This document shows positions 45,372 to 58,070 of a stretch of 64,000 bases of DNA, piece after piece. Position 1 is the stretch's first letter, and every line of letters begins with the position of its first letter. Below the pieces are notes generated by a model, which searched no databases, had not been told where the DNA came from, and worked only from the letters and a program-made list of their open reading frames with translations. The DNA lies in assembly GCF_032062135.1 (NCBI RefSeq), contig NC_092859.1:29521319-29585318 (forward strand), written 5' to 3'. A program made the position numbers and the translations under genes. The stretch comes from Pyxicephalus adspersus (lineage: Eukaryota > Chordata > Amphibia > Anura > Pyxicephalidae).

Positions 45372-47464
45372 ACAGTGATCAGTGAACACAGACCAGGGCA
45401 GTAACATAGCTGACTATGATGCATGCAGTGGTTGTCAAGTTTATTACATAATTACTGGGAAAGGGGAGGTATAAAGGCAAGAACAATGAATTACGTATAC
45501 CTGGACCTGTTCTTTAACCCTTTGGGGACCTATGTGCCTTTATCATGGGATACACAAAATCACTAACATCATATGTAAATTCTATAGATTCTAAGCTGTC
45601 TGGAAATATATGACTTTGTGCTGTTTTTATAAACTTAAAAGGTTGTAAGTAAAAAAAATAATGCAAAGGTGCCCTGTCAACCTAAGTCACAAAATAGAAG
45701 GCTGAGCCCAACAGTGAAAAGGTTAAAAAGACCCTGTCAACAGACAATTTATTTTAACAAACAAACAAACATTCTAATAAGAAGGAGCTGGGCCAGCTTA
45801 GGCAGTAAATGCTTACTCTCAGAATAGAATAGGTCTATGGCATACAAGGAAAAGGGGCTGTGCTGGGTAGTTTACTCTTTCTTGAGTAGTCAAATTTGCT
45901 AGCAAGTTCAGTAACACAAATACGTATGAAATGAAAAATCACTGCAATCATCAGTCTCTTTAAAAAACATGACACAGTCTCTTTAAAAAACAAAAAAGGC
46001 ATACACAACAAATCTGTGTTAAAGATAGAGATTCGGCTATTAGGATCCTCCAGCCGGTTTATGTAGGTGAAACAGAAATATGGGGAGTGAACTCAATCAG
46101 CCTTGATGGTGTTAAGACAAGAAATTAGCAAGATGGAATTAGAAAAGGGCTCGGACTCCCTCATTTTCCATGCTGTGCAGCTTCTTAATGCCCACTCTGT
46201 ATTGGCTTATGTACGGTGCCAGCTGCAATGCAATTTGCAGTATCTCGCTGAAAAAACGCTGACTGTGCTAGAGTAAAGTTGTAATACTGGAGAGGTCTGC
46301 TCTGCACTTACCATAGAACAAACTATTACTGTGTTCCCTGACCCTGCTACATCTCTTCTTGCTCTATCTGTAAAGAGAAATAAGGATTCATTCTTGATTT
46401 AAACTAATATGATGTCAAAGTATGTAAAAGTAGTTGAAAAGTAGTAGCTGTAAAAGTATTGACCATTGATGAGTAAAACTGCCAGTTCGTCAAGGGTTTG
46501 TTCCAAATTCTAAACTTTTAGGTGATTACTTAAAAGATGTTCAGATCCGTTTGACTGTAAAATCAGCCAGAACATCCAACATTTGGTTCGGTTCTGTCAG
46601 AACCGACCATTGGCAGTGTTTGAGCATCCGTTAGTATTTAATAATGGGCAGCATTGCCTGGTGTGTGCACTCAGCTCACCACCATTACTATAATAACCTG
46701 TCAGGTGGCTGCCTGCTTTGTACTTTTAAGGGCTCTGAAATGTAGTTTACCTTGCCAACCAAAGAGTGGGCAATGTAAATTTCAGTTTGGCTTTGGCTGA
46801 AGAGGAACATTAGCTTCTGTTCAGCTGAGCCTTGCCCAAGCTTAAGTGATGCTAGTGAATCCCATTAAAGCCTACGAGGTATGAATCCTGTTGTTAAATT
46901 CTGGCTATTTTTAGTGTTCGTGGACAAAATACTGTTGAAAATGTGCGGTAAACTGGGCTTTGCCATGGGGGACATTTACCAATCTGCAAAAACCTTGTAA
47001 AATACTGTACAATAAAGAGAGGGTATTTTCATGGAGATGTGATGACAACATTGCAAATACACAAATCCTGTAAATAAAATGCTTTGGGGATGTCTGTACA
47101 TGGTGTAATGAAAAAGTATGATTTTCATGAGCAGTGTAAGCAACAGCGTACACTGGCAGAGCACATTTGGCTGTGGAATTGATTTTTTTCTTCTTTTACA
47201 GTTATCATGGCTTAAATACAACAGAAGTACCCTAATTTAATTCCTCTGAAGTTAGAAAAAAACTTTTTTTTAGAAAGCTTTAACAGTGACACTTGCTTTT
47301 TCAGCTGTATGTGCCAGTCAAATCTGTCTTGCCGCTGGTCAATTTCCATCAAACATAAAGAATTAATTTTCTCATAAGAATTCAAAAAAATAAAAACACA
47401 GATGTTACAGTAGTAAAAAAATGCCAGCAGCAGGACATTCCCTAATGTGGGGTAATAGATATAA
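45372..47464. other. Intron sequence, nothing recognised
   Basis: No exon or repeat family was identified. The sequence is AT-rich with short A-runs. The overlapping - strand frames at 46911-47221 share bases and show no domain. Confidence 0.45.
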
Positions 47465-47643
47465 TGGGCCTGATTTATTAAAGCTGGGTGATCCAGTATA
47501 TTTGGAATGGATCTGGTCCAGGATTCAAAACATTTGCTAGCAAATAGATAGAAGAAATACATTCTAGGTTTTCTGGATCACTTGGGTTCACTGAGCAAAG
47601 TGTATCCTCTCCAGCCTTTGAGAGCTTTATTAAATCAGGCCAT
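47465..47643 (+). mobile_element. Palindromic MITE (copy 10), internal deletion in left arm
   Basis: The left end GGGCCTGATTTATTAAAGCT joins directly to GGGTGATCCAGTATATTTGG, deleting the CTCCAAGG...CAGTGA portion. The right arm is full (AAAGTGTATCCTCTCCAGC, TATTAAATCAGGCC). Confidence 0.85.
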
Positions 47644-48970
47644 TGTGTATACTTTATATTACTGCAGGAAGGAGCTTTACTTTGATCCCACTGCAGTGTA
47701 AAATTGGCAAGCAGTGATTCACTTTTAAAATAACAAGTCTAGGCCCACTTTTACTAAAGAAGGTGGGCATGTGCATAAGTTTTACTACCCCAATTAACTT
47801 TATTTGTTCTAGGTCATATTTTACTACAAGGATTAGGAGACTGCAGATGATATAGTAGTAAAAATAGGCCAATAGTAGGACACTTTTAATAAGCAGTCCC
47901 AATTTGTTTATCTTCTTTTATATAAAGCAGATGCATGCTATGAACAAAAGCCAGTTCAACAAATGGTTAGTAGGAAGTGAATGTCCCTAACCTACAAAAG
48001 GCTATATCCACATGAAAAAAACAGCAAAAAAAAAGACAGCACATCTTAAATCAACCAAAAAAGCAAGAGAAACATTTCAATAATATGAACAGAAAATGCA
48101 GTAAAGGGATTGATTGCCCAAAGAACTAGCAATCAGAATTAAAGTACAATGTCCTATCTGACCCAGACTTTTCATATGCATTTTCCCCCTACAACAAGCT
48201 CACTTACACTGGTAATATTATGTACCCCAATACTTTAGGTTGGATAGGATAGGTTAACCAAAGGCCTCTTGATTAGCCCTTTTAATAATGCTGGTCATTC
48301 AGAAATTCTACAGGGTACAGGGTACAGGGTATGTAACCCAGGGACTACTGTACCTGTAAAAATAATTCGGTTGGTACTCACCTGTTGCCCAGGGGACCTG
48401 GGGCTGGCAGAATGAACTACAGAACACAGCAGAGTACCCGAAAAATGAGACCCCGGGATATCTTATATATGCAGAAGATTCTCCATGCAGCGGTACCTCT
48501 TCAGATAGCACAATGCTGACAACAGGACAGGTAAGTATTCATTACAGGACTTTTTAAGTTTTTCAAAAGCAGCAGAGCAATGGACCAATGTTACCAATGC
48601 TCAGCAATGGACAGACTTTGTAATACAATGATTTCTGTTTATAAAATAAATTGAACTGCAAAACACAACACATGATAGTAGCATTCTTATTTTATCATAC
48701 ATTACCACAATCTACATGTGTGAATGTGTAGTGTGTGACAATGGTCATTTTACAATAGCAGGTTTGCTGCAGTGATTTATTACAGCTACAAATCTCTCAG
48801 TTTATCTAGACAGCTATACATCACTGGTGTGCCATTGTCATCAACAGGTGCATTGAATATAATGAATACATACTGAAGTTGGGGATTCTGTAGCGTTGTA
48901 AAATGTCAGCAAGAGATTTTATTTTTGTAACATGTTTATTCCTAGAAACAGCTCCCATTCAACGTACAGC
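47644..48970. other. Intron sequence, nothing firm recognised
   Basis: The part at about 47800-47890 (AGTAGTAAAAATAGGCCAATAG) weakly resembles 47405-47450 (AGTAGTAAAAAAATGCCAGCAG) on the other side of MITE copy 10, perhaps a diverged duplication. A GGTACAG heptamer-type triplet repeat occurs at 48309-48329. No exon was seen. Confidence 0.4.
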
Positions 48971-49022
48971 TCTGCGTTATATGTTTGCACCTAATAAATA
49001 CAGTTTAATAATAGTAATAACA
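48971..49022 (+). repeat. Repeat tail fragment (SINE-like 3' end)
   Basis: GTACAGCTCTGCGTTATATG, TAATAAATACAGTTTAATAAT and a degraded AATAAT run match the SINE 3' end (GTACAGCGCCGCGTAATATG). Only the tail is present. Confidence 0.6.
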
Positions 49023-49779
49023 AAGTGATTAGGCGGCTGCTATATATTGCTGCTACAAAATGGCCAATGTGACATGAGCCTGGGGGTGGGTAAATGGATA
49101 AGTGGTATTAATCATTTTAATTTTTTTTAAATGAATATATCACTTTACTACATCCGGAAAGATCATATTACCTGAGACAACCTACCTACTCTTTAGGAAA
49201 TTCTTTCAATAGAGAGACGTCAGTGTCAAAATTGGGGTAAACAAAACGGAGTATGATCATTTTACTAAAATGCATTGAAAACAAAGTAGAAGGTAAATTT
49301 AGGGTACTTTTTAGTGGTTTATAAAGGTGTGATGGGCTATAAGGTTGAATTTACACTGATATACATGTTGTTGCACTGCAACATTTATTCTTGATGGCAT
49401 CCCAAAGCACCAAACCAATGTACCTGCATTGCAGCATGCACAGTAATGCATTACCATGTGTTGTGTTATGCTGTATAACTGAAATCAATACATGCAACCT
49501 AAATTGGGTTTGTATGCCTATTTACACAGTACAACACCACATGATTGTGAATCCGACCATAATGGCTCCTGGGGTTACAGTAGCTCTTTTCAACTATCCT
49601 TGATCTGTTCTTGTGCCAAAAACGAGTCTTCTTCTTCATTACTTTGTGCTTTTTTTATGGAAAGTAAAAACAGTTTGTGGGAAAAAGGGTACATTATTAA
49701 AAGAAACAGAATACAAATAATAATTGAGTACATTAATAGGAAAGACAATAAAAAGAACTCCTAAAGATATAAACTCAAA

Positions 49780-49945
49780 TACTGTATATACTCAAATATA
49801 AACCTGTATAAATATAAACCGAGGTACCCGCTTTTACCTCAAAAAAGGGAAAAATACTTTGACACAAGCACAAAAATGCACCCATCACTGATAACATTTA
49901 AAACTGTAATCGTTATGTGAATAAATACATCCATGATGTGATATT
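49780..49945 (+). mobile_element. TACnGTA-type MITE, left part
   Basis: TACTGTATATACTCAAATAT and AACCGAGGTACCCGCTTTTA correspond to the element at 62053-62370, as does the CACCCATCACTGATAACATT block. No matching right terminal repeat was found. Confidence 0.6.
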
Positions 49946-50060
49946 TTAAAACATTTATTAGAAAGAAATATTGTGTAATAAAAAGAAAAAAAGTAATTAG
50001 ATGGGCTTAGTCACCATCCCCCCCCCTTTACACATGTTAAAGTATTTGATTTGGTTATAA

Positions 50061-50281
50061 CGAGCCTGATTTATAAAAGCACTCCAAAGCAGAAGAGGGT
50101 AAAATTTCATCAGTGAAGATGGGTGATCCAGCTAACCTGGAATGGTTCTGGTCCAATTTTTTAAAAACATATTTGGCAATTTTTTTAGCAAATGTTTTCA
50201 ATCCGGTACCAGATCCATTTCGGGTCACCCAGCCTCACTGATGAACATGTATACTCTCCAGCCCTGGAGAACTTTATCGAG
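50061..50281 (+). mobile_element. Palindromic MITE (copy 11)
   Basis: Left GAGCCTGATTTATAAAAGC with AAGATGGGTGATCCAGCTAA; centre TTTTTAGCAAATGTTTTCAA; right GGGTCACCCAGCCTCACTG and CTCTCCAGCCCTGGAGAAC. More diverged than copy 9. Confidence 0.82.
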
Positions 50282-50304
50282 AACAATTTTCCTATGGATA
50301 TTAC

Positions 50305-51060
50305 ACGTACCTCCCAACTTTTCAGAATAAAGAGCAGGGACATTTCTCAGCTCAAAGTATAGATAAGTGACTTCTTCCACACCCCCATTTTGCAGACTAT
50401 AAAAATTAATGTGCAAACAATTGATTAAACAGACAAGTGGATTTCTTTACAATTATGTTTCCTTTTTATTAGCCTTTTATAGTAACAAATGTAATAATTT
50501 AGGGGCTGTATAAGAAGCCTAAAGCAAAATAATACCTTGTAATAGTTAAATAATATATGTGAAGAGATGTATACAGTATAGAGCAGGGGTCAGCAAACTT
50601 TTTTGGCTACTAGGCCATTTTAGGAGGTCAAGAAGGCACACTAGGCCTGATTCTCTCTCGTGTCTGCGCTGATGGCTCCACCCCCCACCAGGAATGCCCC
50701 CAAAGGGAAATCTCTCTCCTCCGCAAAGCACATGGAGGAGAGGGAACACCTTTGAAAGGAAATCCCTCTTCTCCACAATGCACTTGAAGGAGAGGGAATG
50801 TCCCCTTACCCCCTCATGCGGCTCTGGAACTGCCGGTTGCCGGCCGGGATGAGGCCTGATTGACCGGGGAGCGTTAGGCTGGAACAGAGTACTGACTAGG
50901 CCTTATGTTGCCTAAAGGGGGGAGTTTGCTGACCCTGGTATAGAGGTATATACAGTATATCCACCCAAGAAATTAGACAACTGAGGAAGAATAAGGGATA
51001 GGGGGACTTGGTTCTGAAAAAGGGACAGTCCTCCAAATCAGGGACAATTAAGAGGTATGC
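50305..51060 (+). mobile_element. ACGTACCTCC-terminated element split by a hAT MITE
   Basis: The left part (50305-50583) begins ACGTACCTCCCAACTTTTC and has AAAGAGCAGGGACATTTC. The right part (50946-51060) has GTTCTGAAAAAGGGACAGTC and ends GGGACAATTAAGAGGTATGC. The first and last 10 bases are roughly inverted (GCATACCTCT). The hAT element at 50584-50937 lies inside, so this element is older. Confidence 0.65.
50584..50937 (+). mobile_element. 354-bp hAT-type MITE (family H1), nested
   Basis: It starts CAGGGGTCAGCAAACTTTTT and ends GAGTTTGCTGACCCTG. Exact 8-bp duplications GTATAGAG flank it (50576-50583 and 50938-50945). The internal hairpin CTCTCTCCTCC...GGAGGAGAG is present twice in tandem (about 50709-50745 and 50760-50800), against once in the other copies. 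Confidence 0.95.
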
Positions 51061-51426
51061 ATACATAAATATACTAATACATAAAGTCTGAACAAAAAAA
51101 TTGAAACCCTGCAGATACAGAAACCTAAACCCACAGATGATTGTTAAGAATGCAAAACACAGTGCACCAACTTCTACGTTTTTAAGTGTGCTAGTCAATC
51201 AGTTGTCTTTGCATTGTGTATGCTGCAGACAAAGCCTAGATTGGAGGCATGGTGAGTGTTATAGTCCTGTGTTCGTAGTTCAGTATCATATAACTAAACG
51301 GGTCACACAGTAAAATGCCATCACTTGGTAGATCCTGGAGAGTTAAACCCTCTGATGGTTTCCTTTTCGCTTTGGAGGTTCTATTGGTGAGATTTCTGTG
51401 CTGAGTCCCTGGGTCTGCATATCTTT

Positions 51427-51588
51427 TTATTATTATACAGTATTTATATAACACTGACATATTACTCAGCGCTGTACAAAATCTATAGTCATATTACTAG
51501 CTGTCCCTCGAAGAGGCTTACAATCTAATGACCCTACCATAGTCATATGTCTTTAACACAGTCCAAGGCCAATTGGAGGGAAGCCAAG
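51427..51588 (-). mobile_element. SINE 3' half, - orientation
   Basis: The - strand has the GGCTTCCCTCCAATTGGCC, CATTAGATTGTAAGCCTC and TACAGCGCTGAGTAATATG blocks and the TATAATAATA tail. The tRNA-like head is absent (5' truncation). Confidence 0.85.
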
Positions 51589-54500
51589 ATTATCAGATGG
51601 GCTGAAGCAGAATAATAAATTATGAAAGGGAGCTCTCCCATTTGGAATATCCAAGACACATTAGGCAGGGTCTAACTCAGGACCATCCAGGATCAATCTA
51701 TAACTAAAATTAACACATTTGGGTGGGATGATATTTCCTTATTCTCTGTATAATGTTAACGGAATCCTCAAAATATTTGTTGTCCAATACCCATTGAGCC
51801 TGGTTTGATCACAAAATCATTCTTTTATCTCCTATTCCTAAATCTGCCCTTAAAGTTTGGAAATTTGTAATTGGATCCAATCTGTTTTGGGTAGTTGGGT
51901 TACATAAGTGGACTTAGGTGTGATTGGATTGTACATGGAAGTGGGTTGCAGATTGTAATCATAATTCACAACACAGATGAATTTGTGTCACTTGATATTT
52001 ATGGCGATGACTGCGAAGCATGAAAAATGTGACAGTAACTCTAAGGTATGATCTCTCTTTTAATACAAAGTGCATGATAAATCTGGATTGCTGTATAATT
52101 TCTGATACACCTACAGCAATTAGATTATTATAGTGGAGGATTGGCAGTATTTGATTCCTTGTTTCTTTGTGTAAATCTATGTTTATCTCTTTATCTAAAC
52201 AAGTGATATATGTAGCACTGATGCCTTTCTTACTTTGCTTACAGTGGCTACCACCTTCTCTCCAAAATCAGAGACTGGGGCTGTGGCAAGGGGAGGGATG
52301 GTGCTTTTTTTGTCAATAGTTATACCCTAAGTTTAAATGTTATTAATAATGCTATCTAAATGTCTTACATGAACAGGATAACTCATATTTTATTTTGCTT
52401 TTTAGTGTCTATATACTTTGTAGACTTTTTTAAGGTAAAATAAAAAGTACTTACTGTCCCTTTAATCTCTGGGGCATGTCTGACCTAAATTCCATTAAAG
52501 AACACATCCTCTGTAAATGTCAAGTTTCAGACAAAATTATCTAATTTTAGACTCTAATATTTCATTTTGGACCTGATACCTAAATCCCCCCAACTCCTCC
52601 TTTGCTAACTGTCTGCAGTGTACTGCCAGTAGGGGAAAGTCCACTGGGTTTCTGCAGACTGCAATGTGTCACTGTATAGGAATAGCAGGTAGTGTGTGTC
52701 TATGTCTTTGAATCAGTAGTGATTTCTCCTGCAAAGAGGACACATTTACTTACCTTTTGTGCAGACCTATGGTGTCTGGAGATTGCATCTGCTGCACTTC
52801 TGGGAGTGCTTGTCCCTCTAAGTCACCATAGGACACACAGTAAGGAGAAATCTTCCATTGGGGAATCCATTGGGGAGTCTGATAAGGGGATATTTCCTCT
52901 GACTTCCTGTTGCCAGGCAGAAAGTGAAGAAAAATCTCCCTAACAGACACCAAAAAATACATAATCCATCAGAACGGTGGCACTCTGATGATGTCAGCAT
53001 GTAAAAAGCCTTATTATTCACAAACAATCCATGTACCAGAGCCCTGTCCTGACATGTTTTACCCTGGGACAGAATGGAGCTCCTGTGCATGAATCTAATG
53101 AAAAAACAAAGCATTTTGTATGCTGTCATCTTTGCTGTTTTTTCTAGATTATGTTATGCAGGAAGCATGAATGATTTTGATGGTATGCCTGCACCTGCCT
53201 CTTGAGACCAAGCTTTGGAGCAATGATTGTTTCTTTATTCCTTGCATAAAAATATCCAGATAGGTCTTAAACGTTTTTTTACCCATTATCTTTTACTATT
53301 AAAAAATATAACGACAGATCTTAACCATTTATTCTTATCCATTATCTTTTACCATTAAAATAAAACTCCAACAATAAAATAAAGATACAAATGAGTAGGT
53401 GATTTAAATATTAAATAATAAAACCAGCTTTTTCTGCACTAATATGCTCAATCTAGAGATTTTGCCCACATTGTTTTTTTTGAGCCACCAGTCCATGTAG
53501 ACTAGCCCATTGGAATGCATGTGAATTTCAAACATGGGCTTTGGGGAAAGGGTCCATGTAGACTAAGCCTAAACTCAAAAAAAAATCAACAAGAGGTAGA
53601 GTTAATAGGGCTCGGTGTGTGTCAGTCACAGCATACAATGTAACTCCTGCACATGCATCAGTACCCATCCAATGGCCAAAGAGGATTACTGCCTTCACCA
53701 CCATGGAGCCAGCAGCAAAGATGGCACCATCCAAGGACACATGCATTGGACATGTTATCACTGTAGGGTGGCTGCACATGGGTACGTCTGTGCCATAATT
53801 GGCAAGTGTTCTGATTATGGCTGAAGCTCAGCACCCACCAACTAGTTGCGTTCCTCTTTATAGATTTATTAATTTTTAGAGTTCTCCATTAATGTGTGTC
53901 CTTTATATTTGCTTATCCTTAAATCCTGCAGTCTTTGGGGCAGTCAGTCGATGTCATGGTTCCTCCTTTGTCTACAGCATTGATGACATAAGGTTGAATG
54001 CTCCTTTGTGGCAGAGACTGATCTAGGTACTTCCAAAGACTTCAGAACTTGGTGAAATATTTTACCATACCAAAAAAATGCATAAAATAATAAAATAATT
54101 GAATAGCTCAGCTGCAAATTGCTGATGTGTGTTCTCGCTACGTGTACAACAACAGACATATGTGTTTATCAGCAAAAGAATAGTGTGGACTTAAAAGATT
54201 GTAGCCAAACAGCTGGCAGACAGCGAGAAGCATCAAACACTTCTTCCTTCTCAGTTGAAGAATATTTTAGCTACTGCTAAAATTTACAATATGCTTCTAA
54301 GCCAATAAAAGGGACGACATCTAAGGAAAACACTGCTGGAGTTGGAAAATTTCTGTTTGAGTGGGAAATCATTGAGCTAAACTTGCATTCACAAAAGAAA
54401 AGAAAGCGGCAGAAGTGAAACTATAGTTGTGTTAGTTAGTAGGTTGGAAGTTTGCCTGTCTTTGGAAAGATAATGTCTATTTTTATTACATTTTAAAATA

Positions 54501-55062
54501 CTTTAGACAGTCCAAATATTTTATTGTATTTCTATTAAGCAAAATATGAAATATTACATGGAAATGTTTTAATATTTATTACTGGTCGCAAACTTTAACT
54601 AAGAGCAGTGACTGATGTGTGAAACAGACTTGAATAGCAGGGAGATTAGATTATACAGACAAAGGGAGTTACAAAATTAGGACATCACTCATCCAGTCTC
54701 CTATCAGTGATTGAATCCTCTGGTTAAGTCAGTTATATATAGGTTACCAAAAATTATTCAAGGCTTTCTTATTAGATACCCGGGCTTGGTTCATGAACTC
54801 TTTTTTTCAATAAAGATTCAATAAAACATATACATTTTATAAGGCAATTATACATTTTATACACTTTTTTATTGTGTATTATTCTACTCTGCCTAATAGG
54901 CAAAACATTTACACAACACAGTATAAAGGTTCCCCACTGCTAAACATATGGAGAAGATCTTTTTTATATACTATAAAGCTTTAAAAAAGAGTATGTAGAT
55001 AATATACAATGTTAGCAGTACTGTACAGAACAATGCAGAACAAATTATGAAATCATCTAATC
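51589..55062. other. Intron sequence, nothing firm recognised
   Basis: No exon was seen. Short open frames at 52692-53129 and 53528-53824 occur on both strands over the same bases without recognised domains; the surroundings look like old dispersed repeats but no second copies are in the window. Confidence 0.4.
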
Positions 55063-55420
55063 CAGGGGTCAGCCAACTTTTTTGGCTACTAGGCCATTTT
55101 AGGAGGTCAAGAAGGCACACTAGGCCGGACTCTCTCTCGAGTCCCGCGCTGATGGCTACTCCCCCCACCAGGAATGCCCTTGAAAGTAAAACCCTCTCCT
55201 CCGCAATGCATACGGAGGAGAGGGAATGCCCCCCTTCCCCTGGGGTGGATGTGTTAACACCGTCCAGGTTAAATAGGGAAGGGAGGCATACCAAGGAGGC
55301 TCAAGAGCCGCATGCAACTCCGGAGCCGTGGGTTGCCGACCCCTGCCAGCAGGGATTAGGCTGGATCGACCAGGGGGGCATTAGGCTGGAACGGACTACT
55401 GGTTGGTCTGTTTAGGTTTA
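55063..55420 (+). mobile_element. hAT-type MITE (family H1), right end unclear
   Basis: It starts CAGGGGTCAGCCAACTTTTT and follows the 50584 copy through TTTTAGGAGGTCAAGAAGGC and GGCACACTAGGCCGG, to GGATTAGGCTGGATCGACC. It has a perfect 12-bp internal hairpin, CCCTCTCCTCCG with CGGAGGAGAGGG (55192-55203 and 55213-55224). An insertion-like stretch around 55225-55310 is absent from the other copy. I could not find the right terminal repeat or the second target duplication. Confidence 0.8.
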
Positions 55421-57640
55421 AATCTGCTAAAAACATTTGAAGTCCATCTAAACAAAAAATGTGCAAAGTATTCTTTATTTTCTTTAGAAAGCAGCCACAG
55501 CTTGAATAGAAAAGTCTGTCTTCTGCCAGCATGTTGCAGAGAAAGATCCTTGTTCTCTGTGTAAAAGCAGTGGTCTCTCTGTGTAGGTCTGACAAACCCG
55601 CTGCTGAGTATGAACTTTAATTCTTCAATCAATAGAGAAAATAAGAATTGCTTTGATTTCTTCAGTCCACCCAAAAAAATGCAGGTAAGTTTTTTTATTC
55701 TTAGACCAAGCTTGTTGGGATCCTTAAAGAGAATAAACTGCTTTAAATCAATATTCATCAGTAGCTACCTGGTTCGCTTCTGGTTTTATGGAAAGCAAAT
55801 TAATAATTTCTGTGGGCTGCTAGAAGCAACAACTTGAATTTAATAGTCATAAATACAAAAAGTTACTGTCTGGAAAGGATAATTTCAGATGTCAAACTGT
55901 GTAGCTGACAGCTCCCAGGCACACAGCAAATTTGTGAGAGGCAAACTGCACTGCAGGCAACAGGATTTGGAAGCGGCTGTGGCTGTGGTGCGGATCCTAA
56001 TACAATGATTGTCATGGCAGAAAGCGGCATGTTGCTTTTGCGAACTGCACTGTGATCTGTCATAGCCGCTTGCAAAAAAGGGTTCAAACTGCTCTCATTC
56101 ACTTGAATCGGAGAGTTTGGGACTGCGGTTGAGTACAAGGCAGAGCGCTGCAGTTCACCACGGGTCTGAAATGGTCCTTAACCAATGTATATTGTTTTGA
56201 ATAAAGTAGGGTAGGGTTAAAAATAGTTGTTAGTCTAATCATTTTTTTAAACCACTTTCATAGTTCTAATGAATGTCAGCTATAAACCCTAACTCATGTC
56301 ATATATCCAAGGAGGCTGCTCCTTCCGCACATGCCCGAGATTGGCCACTGCATCTCTGGGGCTCAAAGTGGGATCAGCGCTCGTTTATTTTGAATAAAGA
56401 CACATCACCCAATTTCACACCTGTATAGTACGAGATCCGGTGATGTCATCAAGAACTTGGAAGAATGCAGCATAGGACTGAACAGCAAGTGGGAAAAAAG
56501 ATGGAAGCCAAGACTGTGTGGGATTCGCTAAATGCGTTATGTATATGGATCAAGGGCTTTTAACAAAGGTGAGGGATTTTTTTTTTTTAATTCATGCAAG
56601 TTTCACTTTAGGTCTGTTACATAAAATCTAAATTAAATGTTGTAATGCATCAAAACAAAACAAACACTAAGAGGAATGAATACTTATGTAAGGCACTGTA
56701 CGTCATTGTATTATGTTTAAGTAGCTGACCTTCTTCTGAAAAACTTTACATTTTAGAGATTCACTAATATAACAATCTGCTCTCTACAACATATCAAGGT
56801 TGAAAGCTGGAATAAGCTGATCTGTTTATTCTTTAATTAAGACACAATGTCTGGGGTCAACCACAAATGTAAGAACAAAATGTCAGCAACAGGAAACATA
56901 AAAGGAAGCCTTGATTCAGTTAGGGGTTAAGAAAGGAGAAAGAGCAAAAGAAGTTCAGACTTGCAAAGCGCAATCCAGAATAATTAAACTGTTTTTACAA
57001 ATACGTTTTTTTTGCCCCATCATACAATACTTTGTAATACGAATTAATGAAAAATGTGGGCGGCAGTATCTTGTACAATAATATCATATTTCATTTTTAT
57101 TAATTAAAATTCATAAATTTCCATTGTAATCTCTTTTTCATAATATTATAATTACTTTGTATTCCTAAAAAACTTAGCATTGGTGGGAAAATATACAGAT
57201 TTACTTACGCTCCTTTCATTTTATTACGTTTAGGATTTAGGAAAGTTTTTTGTTTAGCTACAAATTAATGATTGCTATGAATATTTAATAGTCAATCAAC
57301 AATCAAGGTACTTCTGTTGAGGATTTAGCTGCTATACTGTTAGTAGCATGGTGCAAACTCATTTACGGCAGTTTAGTTTTATTCATGACATGCAGATGAA
57401 GGAGATGAAGGGCTCATAATGACCTGTATGGATTTTCTATTAGGGAGAGGGACAAAACAATTTTAGTTTTTCCAGCATTTATATATGAATGGAAATGTCG
57501 GTGTCAATGTAGGCATGCAAGAACGAGTCAGAAGCAGGGTATCAGCGCCATTATTGTCCTTCATACTAGATGGTGGCAATGATGTCTTCCACGCAGAAAG
57601 CTTAGCAGAGGGAAAATCAGCATCTCTATCACTAATATTA
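55421..57640. other. Intron sequence with possible old repeats
   Basis: No exon was seen. The part at about 55870-56185 (ending GGGTCTGAAATGGTCCTTAA) has the compositional look of a transposon, but no second copy is present here. The rest is AT-rich and featureless. Confidence 0.4.
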
Positions 57641-57654
57641 TTTTAATTAGTATT

Positions 57655-58070
57655 TTTATTAATAATAATAATAATAATAATATTAATAATAATATTAAAA
57701 AACAGGATTTATTTAGCGCTTACATTTTTAGATAGTGATGTACATTAAATAAGGGTTGCAAATGACAGACAGACACAGACAGTGATACAGGAGGAGGAGA
57801 GGACCCTGTCCAGAAGAGCTTATAATCTAGGAGGTGGGGGAAGTAACACACAATAAGAGGGGAGATATGTAGTGGTTGGAAGTAGTGAGGGTCTTAATAG
57901 ACAGAAGAAGACGAGTAGGCAAGTTTGAAAAGATGGGGTTTAAGTGCTCTTTTAAAGGAGCAGAAAGTAGGAGCAAGCCGAATAGGAAGAGGAAGACCAT
58001 TCCAGAGAGTCGGGGCAGCTCTAGAAAAGTCTTGGAGCCATGCGTGTGATGAGGTTATGAGTGAGGAAGT
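57655..58070 (-). repeat. Dispersed repeat family B, longest copy
   Basis: An (AAT)n run (57657-57700) is followed by TTTATTTAGCGCTTACATTT, AAGAGCTTATAATCTAGGAGG, GTGGGGGAAGTAACACACAA and a purine-rich body (AAGACGAGTAGGCAAGTTTG, GAAGACCATTCCAGAGAGTC). The first third matches 4205-4445 and, inverted, 39841-39955. The longer body is seen only here, so the other copies are truncated. Confidence 0.75.
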
